Assembly (NCBI RefSeq): GCF_000017165.1
Contig: NC_009634.1
Location: 1,534,552 to 1,598,551 of the forward strand
Reading direction: 5' to 3'
Length of the DNA: 64,000 nt
Origin: Methanococcus vannielii SB
GTDB taxonomy: Archaea > AGJL01 > Methanococci > Methanococcales > Methanococcaceae
In this document: positions 1 to 8,899 of the stretch, one piece after another
How the letters are laid out: each line of letters begins with the position of its first letter
Position numbering within the stretch: position 1 is the first letter of the stretch
Position numbers and translations under genes: made by a program
Notes under the pieces: model-generated
Told to the model about the DNA's origin: nothing
Database searches by the model: none
What the model saw: the letters and a program-made list of their open reading frames with translations, nothing else

Positions 1-20
1 GTTAGAGCCTGTAGAAATAT

Positions 21-65
21 ATGAAAAGATATAATATGAAAAGATATAATATGAAAAGATATAAT
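21..65. repeat. Three perfect tandem copies of a 15-bp unit
   Basis: The unit ATGAAAAGATATAAT occurs three times head to tail at 21-35, 36-50 and 51-65 without a mismatch. Perfect identity suggests recent expansion by slippage. The unit is a multiple of three bases long, so it would not shift a reading frame if it lay in one. No function is visible. Confidence 0.9.
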
Positions 66-92
66 TTGGATTAGTTTAGGCAGATATTATAA

Positions 93-354
93 GAACCTAC
101 GTTTTGTATTGATACAAAAGAAATACTAAAAAGCGAAATTAAGCAGGTTTTAAATGAATTAAACAGGCTTAATATTTACGGGGGCATTTTATATAGAATT
201 ATTTTAAAATTAAGAACAGTGTTTTTTTTACTTTTAAATGATGAATCAAATAATTTAGAATTGAAAAATATATTTTGAAATGGTTAATGAACTTACAATA
301 AATGCGCTAAAATTGGTAATAAATCAAAATGGAATTTTAGGCAGAACTACACGG
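93..354 (+). pseudogene. Start-less gene remnant
   Basis: An open frame of 61 codons runs from just after a TAA at 90-92 to a TGA at 276-278, but contains no ATG and only one internal GTG. It has coding-like composition: a charged Lys/Glu-rich first half, then a hydrophobic patch. A second short frame begins at an ATG at about 280 and ends at a TAA near 352. Together they look like pieces of one decayed gene separated by a frameshift. I do not recognise the family, and chance open frames in A/T-rich DNA remain possible. Confidence 0.35.
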
Positions 355-541
355 TAATTTGTAAACTATTCTGTCGGGAAATTAATTATTATCTCATTTA
401 AAAATTTTTATTATTTTAAATTCCCTACAGTATTTTTCTCTTATTTTACAGTTGTAAATATTTATATATGTAAAGTTTTAGTAACATTATATATAATTAT
501 AATTACATAATGTAAAATTTTATGAACAAGGTGTGTTAAAT

Positions 542-916
542 ATGGATTTAAAAACATACAAGAAATATATTAAAATGTTAGTTATAATAATCGCAATTTT
601 AGTAAGCATTGCGGTATCCACGGGAAATGGCTATTTTGCAGTTTTAGTAGTTACATTTGGAATTTTAGCCAAAATAAACCTTAGAAAAAAAATTGATGAC
701 GTTTTTGAGGACGAACTTGTTTTAAAAGTCGCTGAAAAAGCATCATACATGACAATACAAGTTGTATGCTTACTTTTTGCACTTTTAAGCGTGTTTTTAA
801 CAACTTTTGGAGAATACATGTTAGTTGGAAACTTACTTGCTTATTCAACGTTATTTATACTATTGGTAAATATCTTATTTAGGTACATGTACAGCAGAAA
901 ATACGGATTAATGTAA
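542..916 (+). CDS. Small membrane protein, DUF2178-like
   Basis: This 124-residue protein has about four hydrophobic segments, near residues 12-30, 32-45, 75-90 and 95-113, with a charged loop (KKIDDVFEDE) between the first and second pairs. It is therefore an integral membrane protein of unknown biochemical role. I chose the ATG at 542 because AAGGTG at 528-533 is correctly spaced for it and overlaps the alternative GTG at 533. Size, topology and the XRE-type regulator 14 bp downstream match the archaeal DUF2178 arrangement, in which a membrane protein is paired with a small DNA-binding protein. The two genes almost certainly form one transcript. The family assignment rests on resemblance and context, not on a search. 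Confidence 0.65.
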   Translation: MDLKTYKKYIKMLVIIIAILVSIAVSTGNGYFAVLVVTFGILAKINLRKKIDDVFEDELVLKVAEKASYMTIQVVCLLFALLSVFLTTFGEYMLVGNLLAYSTLFILLVNILFRYMYSRKYGLM

Positions 917-930
917 GTTAGGGGAGTATT

Positions 931-1152
931 ATGAAAAATAGGATAAAAATACTTCGTGCAGTGCATAATCTAACACAAGAGATGCTTGCAAAAAAATTAA
1001 ACGTAACAAGACAAACTATAATTGCAATAGAGCGGGAAAAATACGACCCTTCATTGGAACTGGCATTTAAAATAGCAGAGGTTTTTAACGTAAAAATTGA
1101 GGATATTTTTATATATGAAAACACGAATTTTACAAGTTTTAAGGAAAAATAA
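931..1152 (+). CDS. Small XRE-family transcriptional regulator
   Basis: This 73-residue protein is little more than one helix-turn-helix domain of the Cro/CI (XRE) type. Residues about 5-60 carry the pattern LTQEMLAKKLNVTRQTIIAIE, followed by YDPSLELAFKIAEVFNV, typical of the YozG/YvaO-like subgroup of minimal regulators. It should bind operator DNA as a dimer. It lies 14 bp after the membrane protein gene at 542-916, so the two are probably co-transcribed. In similar pairs the regulator is thought to control its own operon. There is no sensor domain, so the signal it responds to is not evident. Confidence 0.85.
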   Translation: MKNRIKILRAVHNLTQEMLAKKLNVTRQTIIAIEREKYDPSLELAFKIAEVFNVKIEDIFIYENTNFTSFKEK

Positions 1153-1429
1153 TTTTAAATCAATATGTATAACTTATATTATCTTAAAACTTTACATTAA
1201 ACGCCAATCTTAAACCTTTATTTTACGCTTTTTTAATTTTTTAAATCACTTTTTAATTGTTATTTTTTAAAAATAAGATAAAATGCCTTTAAAACCATAT
1301 AATTTTGAGTTTTAGATAATATTTACTTAAAATTGAGGATATTTATTTGATAAAGTTAATATCAGGTTATAATTATAGAATAATTTAGAAAATGAGGATT
1401 AAAATCATTATTTACTTAAGGGGGCGTAA

Positions 1430-2557
1430 ATGATGAAATTGTTTATAATATACTTAGTTGTATCTTCCTTTTTACTAACGGTGCCTTTAATGGAAGATTC
1501 AACAAACTATGTTGAAATTGCAGATAGATACTATATGCAAAAAGACTATGAAAATGCAGTTTTATATTATAATGCAGCAATAAATCAGAATCCTAACAAT
1601 GCAAATGCTTATGATGGTATTGCAATAATTTTTTTAGAACAGGGATTTTACGAAAATGCAACAGAATTCTTTGAAAAAAGCTTATTACTAGATGATTCAG
1701 TTGGTAGCACGTGGTTTTATAATGGTAAGTGTTTAAAAGAAATTGGTGATTATGATGGCGCATTTAAATGTTTTGATCATGCTACTGGGGATTATTACGA
1801 AATAGTTTCATCTTGGAATGAATTAGGTTATTTATATTTCGATGAAGGCGATTATGAGAAAGCACTTAAGTGTTTTGAAAAAGCATTGACGTTAAACAAA
1901 AATTTTGAGTACGCGTGGAATGGTAAGGGGCTTTGTTATGAAAAAAAAGGTAAAAACGATTTAGCATTTAAGTGTTTTGAAAAAGCAACTTTTATAAATC
2001 CAGAATATTTTGATGCATGGTATAATATGGGGATATTGTCATATATTGATCAAAATTACGTGTTTTCACTACACTGTTTTGAAAAAGCAATAACTATAGA
2101 CGATAATAATTCTAAAAACTATTTTTACGCAGCAGAATCATTAACTAGTTTGGGTAAATATCGAGAAGCAGTTTTTTACTTTGAAAAAGCAGTTGAATTA
2201 GAACCTAATAATAGTACTTTTTGGAATAGTAAGGGTTATACTCATGCATCTTTGAAAGAATATTCTACTGCAAAATTATGTTATGAAAAATCAGTGGGGA
2301 TATCTCCAAAAGATGATATTTCATGGAGTAATTTAGGGTATATGAATAATAATCTTGAACAATGTGAAGAAGCTGTCGAATGTTTTAAAAAATCTTTGGA
2401 ATTAAATGTAAATAATAAAAATGCATGGAATGGTCTTGGAAATTCTTATGCCCTACTAAATAATTCCGAAAAAGCTTTAAAATGTTATGATAATGCCATA
2501 AAACTTGATTCATTATATGAAGAACCTAAAAAAAGCAAAATGATACTTTTAGATTAA
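1430..2557 (+). CDS. Secreted or membrane-anchored TPR protein
   Basis: This 375-residue protein starts with a hydrophobic stretch (residues 1-20) that can act as a signal peptide or membrane anchor. The rest divides cleanly into about ten 34-residue tetratricopeptide repeats, each ending in a pattern like KALKCFEKALTLN followed by a Pro/Asn-rich turn. Such arrays form superhelical scaffolds that bind peptides or proteins. Cys recurs at the same place in most repeats (KCF/ECF/LCY), suggesting the array grew by internal duplication. GGGGGCG upstream of the ATG at 1430 supports the start. It stands alone: the next gene is convergent. The partner it binds is unknown. Confidence 0.85.
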   Translation: MMKLFIIYLVVSSFLLTVPLMEDSTNYVEIADRYYMQKDYENAVLYYNAAINQNPNNANAYDGIAIIFLEQGFYENATEFFEKSLLLDDSVGSTWFYNGKCLKEIGDYDGAFKCFDHATGDYYEIVSSWNELGYLYFDEGDYEKALKCFEKALTLNKNFEYAWNGKGLCYEKKGKNDLAFKCFEKATFINPEYFDAWYNMGILSYIDQNYVFSLHCFEKAITIDDNNSKNYFYAAESLTSLGKYREAVFYFEKAVELEPNNSTFWNSKGYTHASLKEYSTAKLCYEKSVGISPKDDISWSNLGYMNNNLEQCEEAVECFKKSLELNVNNKNAWNGLGNSYALLNNSEKALKCYDNAIKLDSLYEEPKKSKMILLD

Positions 2558-2571
2558 ATATTAATGAAGTG

Positions 2572-3501
2572 TCATTCACTCGACTTTGTTTCAGACTTTA
2601 AAAACTCAAGGAATTTCACTTGCTCTGTAATAAATTCATTATAAGGGGTTTTTACCCCCAATTTTTTCCCATTTGAAACTACTGCACCGTTTAAAAAATC
2701 TATCTCAGTCATTTTTCCTTTTAAAATATCTTGTAACATTGAAGAATGATGTGCAGCAGTATTTGGCAATTGAAATTCCGTTAAATATTTTAAATATTCT
2801 TTTGGAGTCTTCCAAGGAAGAATTACTCCTTTTTTAGACGTTATTTCAAAAATTTCAGATACTATATTTTCAATAATATTTAAAGAATGATTATTTGAAA
2901 GTTTTCCATAATTAACATTCATAATCGCACCAAGTGGATTTAATGCACAATTATAAATTGTTTTTGACCAGATTGCACCCTGAATATTTTTTGATTCAGT
3001 AATTGGTATTCCTGAACTTTTTATTAACTTTACAAAGTCAATTACTTCTTCATCTGTTCCATCAGGGTATCTTCCAACGGTCATTGGGCCACCTTCTACT
3101 GAAACATGGACTTCTGCATTACCTTTCCATTCAAAACCAGTAATTATTGTTCCACCAATTACCTTATCAGTATACTTTGAAATTATTTCCTCGTTTCCAA
3201 CACCGTTTTGAATGCTTACAACGTTTTTATTCTTTATATCATCTTTAAATTGTTTACAGATTGATTCGGTTGAAATCCCTTTTGAAGCAATAATGATATA
3301 ATCAAAATCTATTTTTGGAACCTCTTCAGAAGCTCCAAATTTAAAAATTCCGTTTCCCCAAATTCCTGTCATTTTAAAGCCGGATTCACGAATTATTTTG
3401 GCATTTTTTTCCCTAGTTACTGCAAAAACGTTACAAACACGTGATAATTTGGCTGCTAAACATAATCCAACAGCTCCTGCGCCTATAATTAATACATTCA
3501 T
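2572..3501 (-). CDS. panE: 2-dehydropantoate 2-reductase (ketopantoate reductase)
   Basis: The 309-residue product reduces ketopantoate to pantoate with NAD(P)H, a step towards coenzyme A. The N-terminal Rossmann motif GAGAVG lies at residues 7-12. The family QNG motif is at 98-100, the probable catalytic Lys is K180, and the signature Asn residues follow in NCALNPLGAI (184-193). Length fits the ApbA/PanE family. AAGGGG about 7 bases upstream of the ATG at 3501 supports the start. It ends 14 bp from the convergent TPR gene. In archaea pantoate then goes through pantoate kinase and phosphopantothenate synthetase rather than the bacterial PanC/CoaA route. Paralogues that reduce other 2-keto acids exist, so the exact substrate is inferred. 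Confidence 0.88.
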   Translation of the reverse strand: MNVLIIGAGAVGLCLAAKLSRVCNVFAVTREKNAKIIRESGFKMTGIWGNGIFKFGASEEVPKIDFDYIIIASKGISTESICKQFKDDIKNKNVVSIQNGVGNEEIISKYTDKVIGGTIITGFEWKGNAEVHVSVEGGPMTVGRYPDGTDEEVIDFVKLIKSSGIPITESKNIQGAIWSKTIYNCALNPLGAIMNVNYGKLSNNHSLNIIENIVSEIFEITSKKGVILPWKTPKEYLKYLTEFQLPNTAAHHSSMLQDILKGKMTEIDFLNGAVVSNGKKLGVKTPYNEFITEQVKFLEFLKSETKSSE

Positions 3502-3555
3502 TTAAAAACCCCTTTTTAAGATAATATTCAAATTAGCTATAAATATTTAGTTAAT

Positions 3556-3750
3556 TCACTTTAAAATTTCTTGAACTCTTCCAACGCTTCCATCTTCAAG
3601 TCGTACTTTAATCCCGTGTGGGTGATAGCTTGAATTTGTAAGAATATCTTTTACAATACCGTAAGTTAGTTTACCTGTTTTTTGGTCTTTTTTTAGAATT
3701 ATGTTAACCTTTAAGCCTGCCAAAATATTGATTCTACTTTTACCATTCAT
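3556..3750 (-). CDS. YwbE family protein (DUF2196)
   Basis: This 64-residue protein matches the small YwbE/DUF2196 family in length and in its core pattern, including GLKVNIILKKDQKTGKLTYG, a SxYHPHGIKVRL segment and a terminal GRVQEIL. The family is basic, probably a small beta-barrel, and has no established function. The ATG at 3750 has GTGGT a few bases upstream. It starts 9 bp after the end of the broken transporter gene on the same strand, so it may have been co-transcribed with it. Confidence 0.85.
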   Translation of the reverse strand: MNGKSRINILAGLKVNIILKKDQKTGKLTYGIVKDILTNSSYHPHGIKVRLEDGSVGRVQEILK

Positions 3751-3759
3751 TTTACCACT

Positions 3760-4653
3760 TTAAGCTTTTAATTTTAGTTTGTTGCCCTTTTCAGCTATAT
3801 ATATGCCCATTAATACCATAATGGCACCAAATATTGAATAAATATTTGGAATATTCTTTAAAATTAAAGAATCAGCAATAATTGAAACAATAGGGATATA
3901 ATAAATTCCATTTGTTACAGTTTTTGGGCCTGAAAGCCTTATTGCTTTATTCCAAAATAAATATGCGATTGCTGAAGAAAATACCGCAAGATAAAGTATT
4001 GATGTAATTGCAAAAACATTTAACAATGTTTCATTATATACTTTACCGAAATTTAAAATTATTTCAAGCAATACAAACGGGATAAACATTAAAGTTCCAA
4101 ATAATATGATATCTCGTGATACAACCATGTTATCGTACTTTTCAAGTCTTTGTATCGTAAATGTATAAAAAACCCACGAAATAACAGCGCCAAACATTAA
4201 AATATCTCCAAGCGGGTTTAATTTTAGAATAAATTTACCGTTTAATATCAATATTGAAACACCGGTAAGTCCTAAAATCGACCCAAAATAGTTTAACTTA
4301 TTTGATACTTTTTTTGAAGTGAAATCAAAAAATATTAAATAGAATATTGGAACAGTTGCTGCAATTAATGATGCATTCGTTGCTGTAGTATATATTAAAG
4401 CCACATTTTCAAATATAAAATATGAAGTAATTCCTAAAAATGCAGTAAGCAGTATATATAGAATATCTTTTTTCTCATATTTTATAAATTTTCTTATAAA
4501 AAGCGACATTACTAATGAAGCAATTAAAAACCGGATAAATCCAAGGGCAATTGGTGGCACATATTCTAAAGCAATTTTTATTGCTACAAAAGAAATACCT
4601 CATATTATAACCGTAATATACATAAGAATAAGTCCTTTGGATTTATCCTCCAT
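3760..4653 (-). pseudogene. EamA/DMT-family transporter interrupted by an in-frame stop
   Basis: The frame from the ATG at 4653 to the stop at 3760 covers 297 codons and encodes a drug/metabolite transporter with about ten membrane segments in two EamA halves. GGGTGG lies about 6 bases before that ATG. Codon 18 (4602-4600) is TGA. It falls exactly where family members carry the conserved Trp of the first helix, in the context TVII-stop-GISFVAIKIALEY, so a single TGG-to-TGA change explains it. Translation could restart only at a GTG near 4560, which would delete the first helix. Everything else is intact, so the lesion is recent or a base-call error. Selenocysteine is unlikely because a membrane-helix Trp position is not a redox site. 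Confidence 0.85.
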
Positions 4654-4735
4654 GTTAAGCCACCCGATTAAACAATAAAAGAAAAGCAATTGGTACGTTT
4701 AATATTTCAAAAATAAATTAGAAATAAAAGAAAAA

Positions 4736-5398
4736 TTATTGTTTTTCTTCCCCTTCAACAGCTTCTTGAGCTTCAGGAGTTACTTCAAGAACAGCTTTTC
4801 CAAATTCTAAAACTTCAGATTTGAAAATTTCTACTCTTTTTAATGGGAACATTTTCTTACATTCGCTGTAAATTTTTGAGCCTACTCCGCCCATTACCAT
4901 AGCATGTACGAATTCTGCAAATGCTGTTTCGTTTGCCATTTCTTTAATGATTTGTTCCATTTTAACTCTTATTTCTGTTTTATGGTAGTCTCTTGCCCTT
5001 ACAGCAGTTAAAACTAAAGCTTTAACTCTTACTTTGAAACCATCTTTTGTTCTTACATCGATGATAACGTTGATTTTACTTCTTCTTCTTCTTATTTGGG
5101 ATTTTAAGTATTCTCTTGTAGTATCGTGACCTACAAACTGGGTTATTGCATTGTTACCGCTTACGCCATCAACTTTAAAGTACATTCTGGTCATGTGCTT
5201 TGAATGTTCGTTTGTTAAGTCCCTTAAACTAATTTCTGAAATTCTGCCCATTAACGCAGAAGGGTCATTTGCAGGAGTTTGCCCAATTACATCGCCACCA
5301 AATGATTGTGGTGTGTAGATATTGTACCATACTTTTGATTTCCAGGTATCTTTGGCTACTCTTTTTCCTTTAGCAGATCTTGCTTTCATTCTTGCCAT
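4736..5398 (-). CDS. rps3ae: Small ribosomal subunit protein S3Ae (eS1)
   Basis: The 220-residue product is the archaeal/eukaryotic S3Ae (eS1) protein of the 30S subunit platform. Family hallmarks are the basic N terminus (ARMKARSAKGKRVAKD), the W-x-S-KVWYNIYTP segment, the IGQTPANDPS stretch and the RRRRSKINVI region near the middle. The C terminus is acidic, as often seen. GAGGTG just upstream of the ATG at 5398 is a strong ribosome binding site. It lies 12 bp downstream of the zinc-finger gene at 5411-6019 and probably shares an operon with it and rps2. Expression should be high and growth-rate linked. Confidence 0.96.
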   Translation of the reverse strand: MARMKARSAKGKRVAKDTWKSKVWYNIYTPQSFGGDVIGQTPANDPSALMGRISEISLRDLTNEHSKHMTRMYFKVDGVSGNNAITQFVGHDTTREYLKSQIRRRRSKINVIIDVRTKDGFKVRVKALVLTAVRARDYHKTEIRVKMEQIIKEMANETAFAEFVHAMVMGGVGSKIYSECKKMFPLKRVEIFKSEVLEFGKAVLEVTPEAQEAVEGEEKQ

Positions 5399-5410
5399 TT
5401 TTACACCTCA

Positions 5411-6019
5411 TTATAACATATATTCAGTTAAATCTTCATAGTCCCTAAGTGGTTTTACAGGTTCTGCATATATTCTTTTAACTTTACGGGCGAGTTCCCT
5501 CGTAAAATTGCCTTTTTCTGTTTTAATATGCTTTATCCTAAAGAAGTTTGGGCCAGCCCGATATACCTTCTTTTCTTCAAACACGTAATTTTGTGGAACA
5601 AGTATATGGAAAGAATATGTACTTTCTCTCGAATTTATAGATATGCCTACTTTTTTAGGTACATCAACTGATTTTGCCCATACCATTTTTACGTTTTCTA
5701 TTAGAGACTCTGAAACTCTTCTTGAGTCTTCTGTTTCGATACTGGTGACTTCAACGGATTCATCATTTGCCAAAATTATGTCTTCAAGTTTTATGGACTC
5801 CCCAACTGCAAGTGGAATGACAATCTGCTCTGATTCATCGTATCTACTAATAACTATTTTTACATTCTTTAATTTGAAACTTTTTTCAATTGTTTGAATG
5901 TTTCCGCACTCTAAACACTTTACTGTAAGTTTCAAATGTTTTTTGGATTCCACTTCCTTTACAACTTCGTGCAAAGTTACGTCATCGCAAACCAGACATT
6001 CGAGATATAAGTCGTCCAT
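5411..6019 (-). CDS. HVO_0476-family zinc-finger protein
   Basis: This 202-residue protein begins with two CxxC pairs (C8/C11 and C35/C38) that form a likely zinc ribbon. A beta-rich middle follows, then a basic C-terminal segment with the pattern RAGPNFFRIKHIKTEKG. This matches a conserved archaeal family (HVO_0476-like) with no settled function. The zinc ribbon, basic tail and position between two ribosomal protein genes suggest a role with RNA or ribosomes, but that is inference. Its ATG at 6019 is preceded by GTGATTTAA. Confidence 0.75.
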   Translation of the reverse strand: MDDLYLECLVCDDVTLHEVVKEVESKKHLKLTVKCLECGNIQTIEKSFKLKNVKIVISRYDESEQIVIPLAVGESIKLEDIILANDESVEVTSIETEDSRRVSESLIENVKMVWAKSVDVPKKVGISINSRESTYSFHILVPQNYVFEEKKVYRAGPNFFRIKHIKTEKGNFTRELARKVKRIYAEPVKPLRDYEDLTEYML

Positions 6020-6051
6020 TTAAATCACGTATTTTGTTTTAAGAAATGTAA

Positions 6052-6717
6052 TTATCTTCTTTGGAACCTTCTTTGAGGCCTTCCTCTCTGATTTTGCTGA
6101 GGCATTTTTACTTTTGCACCCATTGCCTTTTCAAGGAAATCGTCATAGCTGAAAGGAACTTCTTCCCCAATTATGCCTCTGTTCTTTAAATATTCCCTTG
6201 CAATAAGGAAGTACATCAGTGATACTGATTTTCTACCTTTGTTATTTGTTGGAATAATAAAGTCAAGGTGTGCAGTTAAGTGTTCAGTATCGCACATACT
6301 TACAATAGGTATTCCAATTTCGATAGCTTCCTTTAAAGCCTGTTTGTCAACTCTAGGGTCACTTAAAAACATTACTTCAGGTTCAGCGAATTTTTTAGCA
6401 GCAGGGTTTGTTAAAGTCCCAGGCACAAATCTTCCAGCAACCGTGTTTATTCCTGTAGTTTCACCGAATTTTTTCAAAGGGCCTACTGAGTAAACTCTTC
6501 TTGTAACTGCCATAATGTCTTGTGGCTCGTAGTTTGATAGGAATTTTGCTGCGAGTCTTAATCTTTCGTCAGTTTTTCTAACGTCTAAAACGTATAAACC
6601 ATCAGATCTTACTCTGTAGATGAATCTTTTCATGTCTTCGGTTTTTTGCTGTGTACCTATGTGGATACCTGATGCGAGATATGTGTCCAAACTGGTCAAT
6701 AGGTTCTCGTCTGACAT
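6052..6717 (-). CDS. rps2: Small ribosomal subunit protein S2 (uS2)
   Basis: The 221-residue product is ribosomal protein S2 of archaeal type. It begins [20 protein letters not shown] and contains the family segments [28 protein letters not shown] and [14 protein letters not shown] place the start at the ATG at 6717, where GGAGGAG lies eight bases upstream. An in-frame TTG further upstream (6759) would add 14 residues absent from the family and would put the ribosome binding site inside the gene. The tail ([17 protein letters not shown]) is basic and can contact rRNA. It is the first gene of the probable rps2 / zinc-finger / rps3ae operon. Confidence 0.95.
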   Translation of the reverse strand: MSDENLLTSLDTYLASGIHIGTQQKTEDMKRFIYRVRSDGLYVLDVRKTDERLRLAAKFLSNYEPQDIMAVTRRVYSVGPLKKFGETTGINTVAGRFVPGTLTNPAAKKFAEPEVMFLSDPRVDKQALKEAIEIGIPIVSMCDTEHLTAHLDFIIPTNNKGRKSVSLMYFLIAREYLKNRGIIGEEVPFSYDDFLEKAMGAKVKMPQQNQRGRPQRRFQRR

Positions 6718-7220
6718 TTTTCTTCTCCTCCAAAAAAGTGGTTTCTTGGCTTTTTCCAAAAATAAAGCCCTTTCGTAGTATTTTATTCGTATTCGTTTTT
6801 CGATATTTTTAAAATTTTATTGATATTCTTTTTGCAAAAAGTTTTTGCGTTTATAAATCATGAAAAATTCAGTGATTTACGATTTATATTAAAAATTTAA
6901 ACAGTATATTGATGGGTAATTTAATATATATACTTTTCTTAAAGCTAAATTCCTTAAAAAAAGATATATTTATCTAAAGAATTATTTATCTAACGGATTT
7001 AAATTTTTAGAATGTAAAAAATAGTAACTAAATTATTATTTTTAACAGGTCTTATTTTAACGGACCTATTTATTTAAAATTAATGCAAGAACATTTAAAT
7101 AAAATATGGTATCAATTAAAATAACTTAAAATTCCAATGAAAGTTCTCAATCTATGAACTATAATTTACTAATATGAAAAAACTCTCCCATTCTAGAATT
7201 TTTTAAAACTGGTGGAATAG
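6718..7220. other. Divergent intergenic region rps2 / Na-Pi transporter
   Basis: These 503 bases separate two divergent genes and must hold both promoters. The rps2 leader (read on the minus strand) contains a hairpin of 6 bp, GGCTTT pairing with AAAGCC, at 6748-6769. It sits about 30 bases before the rps2 start, where autogenous control by a ribosomal protein would be possible. On the plus-strand side a 5-bp hairpin, AGGTC / GACCT, lies at 7047-7067. The rest is A/T-rich with many TATA-like runs, and no gene is seen. Confidence 0.4.
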
Positions 7221-8846
7221 ATGGAATTCAAGATAATAGCCGGAGTTCTTGGTGGACTCGCATTATTTATATACGGTATGAACTTAATGGGTAATGGCCT
7301 TCAAAAAGTAGCTGGAGATGGGTTAAAACGATTAATAGAAGTTTTAACGAAAAATAAATATCTTGGAGTCCTTGTTGGAACAATCGTTACAATGTTAATC
7401 CAGAGCAGTAGTGCTACAACGGTAATGGTGGTTGGATTCGTTAATGCATCACTAATGAACCTTAATCAAGCAATAGGGGTTATAATGGGTGCAAATATCG
7501 GTACCACAATTACTGCACAATTGGTTGCATTTAAATTAACGGATATTGCACCATTGATAGTTGCATTAGGGGTATTTTTACACTTAATTTCTAAAAAAAG
7601 AAAACATTCCGACGTTGCAGAGGTTTTAATTGGTTTTGGTATACTATTTATTGGAATGCAGACAATGTCAAGTGTTATGCGTCCACTTGCAAGCGAGCCT
7701 TTTTTTGCGGAAATGTTAATGGGGCTTGAAAATCCCGTAATTGGAATTATTGCAGGAATTTTAATAACGCTTGTTGTTCAAAGTAGTAGTGCTACAATAG
7801 GCCTTTTAATTGCAGTTGCATCAACTGGAGCACTTAGTCTTACACTTGCGTTTCCAATATTATTTGGGGACAATATTGGAACATGTGTTACAGCACTTTT
7901 ATCTAGTATTGGTGCAAATAGGACTGCAAAAAGGGCGGCACTCATGCACCTTCTTTTTAACATTTTTGGAACAATAATTTTCATGGTATTATTGTATACA
8001 ACGCCACTAATATCCTTAATTCAAAATTTAAGTTCTGGAGACATTGCAAGGCAGATTGCAAATGCACACACGATTTTTAACGTGACAAATACGCTTATAA
8101 TGCTTCCGTTTGCAGGTTTCTTCGTATACGCTGTTGAAAAACTAATACCCATAAAAGACTATGAAAAAGAGTTTAAACCGGTAAAACATTTGGATTCAAG
8201 GATTATCGAGGAAATGCCTTCAATTGCAATTGGATTAGGTATAAATGAAGTTGTTGACATGGGTAAAATTGTAAGGGAAAATTTAAGGATTTCAAAAGAA
8301 GCATTTATAAATAAAAATATCAATTTAATGAAAGAAGTGCATGAAAAAGAGACAATTATAGATAGACTTGCACATGAAATCACTGCACACTTAATTGAAC
8401 TTTCAAATCAAGAACTTTCAGATAGCCAAAAGTTAAAAATTACAAGTTTAATAAGTAATGTTACAAGTCTTGAAAGAATTGGCGATCTTGCAGAAGATAT
8501 TGTTGAACATGCAGAAAATGTTGTTGAAGAAGGAATAGAGTTTACCGAAAATGCAATAGAAGAACTTAACTTCATGTTTGACGCAGTTTCAAAATCACTT
8601 GAAATGGCTTTAGAAGCTTTTGAAAAAGAAGATGAAGTATTAATTGAACGTGTGACGTTTCTTGAAGATGAAGTAGACAACATGGAAAAAACATTTAGGA
8701 AACAACACATTCAAAGATTAAATGCAAGAGAATGTACTCCAAAAGCAAGTATCGTATTTTTAGACGTTATTGGATATTTAGAAAGAATATCTGACCACGC
8801 TGTAAAAATTGCGACAGGCCTTGAAGAAGAAGAGTTTGATGCATAA
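7221..8846 (+). CDS. Na+/phosphate cotransporter, NptA type, with PhoU-like tail
   Basis: The 541-residue protein has a membrane half (residues 1-320) with the two inverted family signatures QSSSATT (61-67) and QSSSATIG (187-194), characteristic of the Na/Pi cotransporter II family. A cytoplasmic half (about 345-541) follows, rich in Glu and Lys and folded like PhoU helical bundles (ERIGDLAEDIVEHAENV and ERISDHAVKIATGLE). It should import phosphate with sodium, and the PhoU-like part may gate or regulate it. GGTGG six bases before the ATG at 7221 fixes the start. It is a single-gene unit with a long upstream region. No pst genes are nearby. Confidence 0.9.
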   Translation: MEFKIIAGVLGGLALFIYGMNLMGNGLQKVAGDGLKRLIEVLTKNKYLGVLVGTIVTMLIQSSSATTVMVVGFVNASLMNLNQAIGVIMGANIGTTITAQLVAFKLTDIAPLIVALGVFLHLISKKRKHSDVAEVLIGFGILFIGMQTMSSVMRPLASEPFFAEMLMGLENPVIGIIAGILITLVVQSSSATIGLLIAVASTGALSLTLAFPILFGDNIGTCVTALLSSIGANRTAKRAALMHLLFNIFGTIIFMVLLYTTPLISLIQNLSSGDIARQIANAHTIFNVTNTLIMLPFAGFFVYAVEKLIPIKDYEKEFKPVKHLDSRIIEEMPSIAIGLGINEVVDMGKIVRENLRISKEAFINKNINLMKEVHEKETIIDRLAHEITAHLIELSNQELSDSQKLKITSLISNVTSLERIGDLAEDIVEHAENVVEEGIEFTENAIEELNFMFDAVSKSLEMALEAFEKEDEVLIERVTFLEDEVDNMEKTFRKQHIQRLNARECTPKASIVFLDVIGYLERISDHAVKIATGLEEEEFDA

Positions 8847-8899
8847 ATTATTTTAGTAGTTTACTACTTTTAAAATTTTAATCTTCTAAGTTTGGCTAT

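Larger units (their letters stand above)
1..541. other. Gene-poor left edge of the window
   Basis: No intact gene is seen here. The stretch holds a 15-bp tandem repeat near the left edge, a start-less reading-frame remnant and, from about 430, a very A/T-rich segment with several TATA-like runs. The A/T-rich segment probably contains the promoter of the membrane protein gene beginning at 542. Which TATA run is used cannot be told from the sequence alone. Confidence 0.5.

Noticed and set aside
4600-4602. TGA in the transporter as a selenocysteine codon
   Set aside because: Methanococcus does use selenocysteine, but the position is a conserved membrane-helix Trp, not a redox site, and no SECIS-like hairpin is evident in the 3' region. 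A nonsense mutation is simpler.
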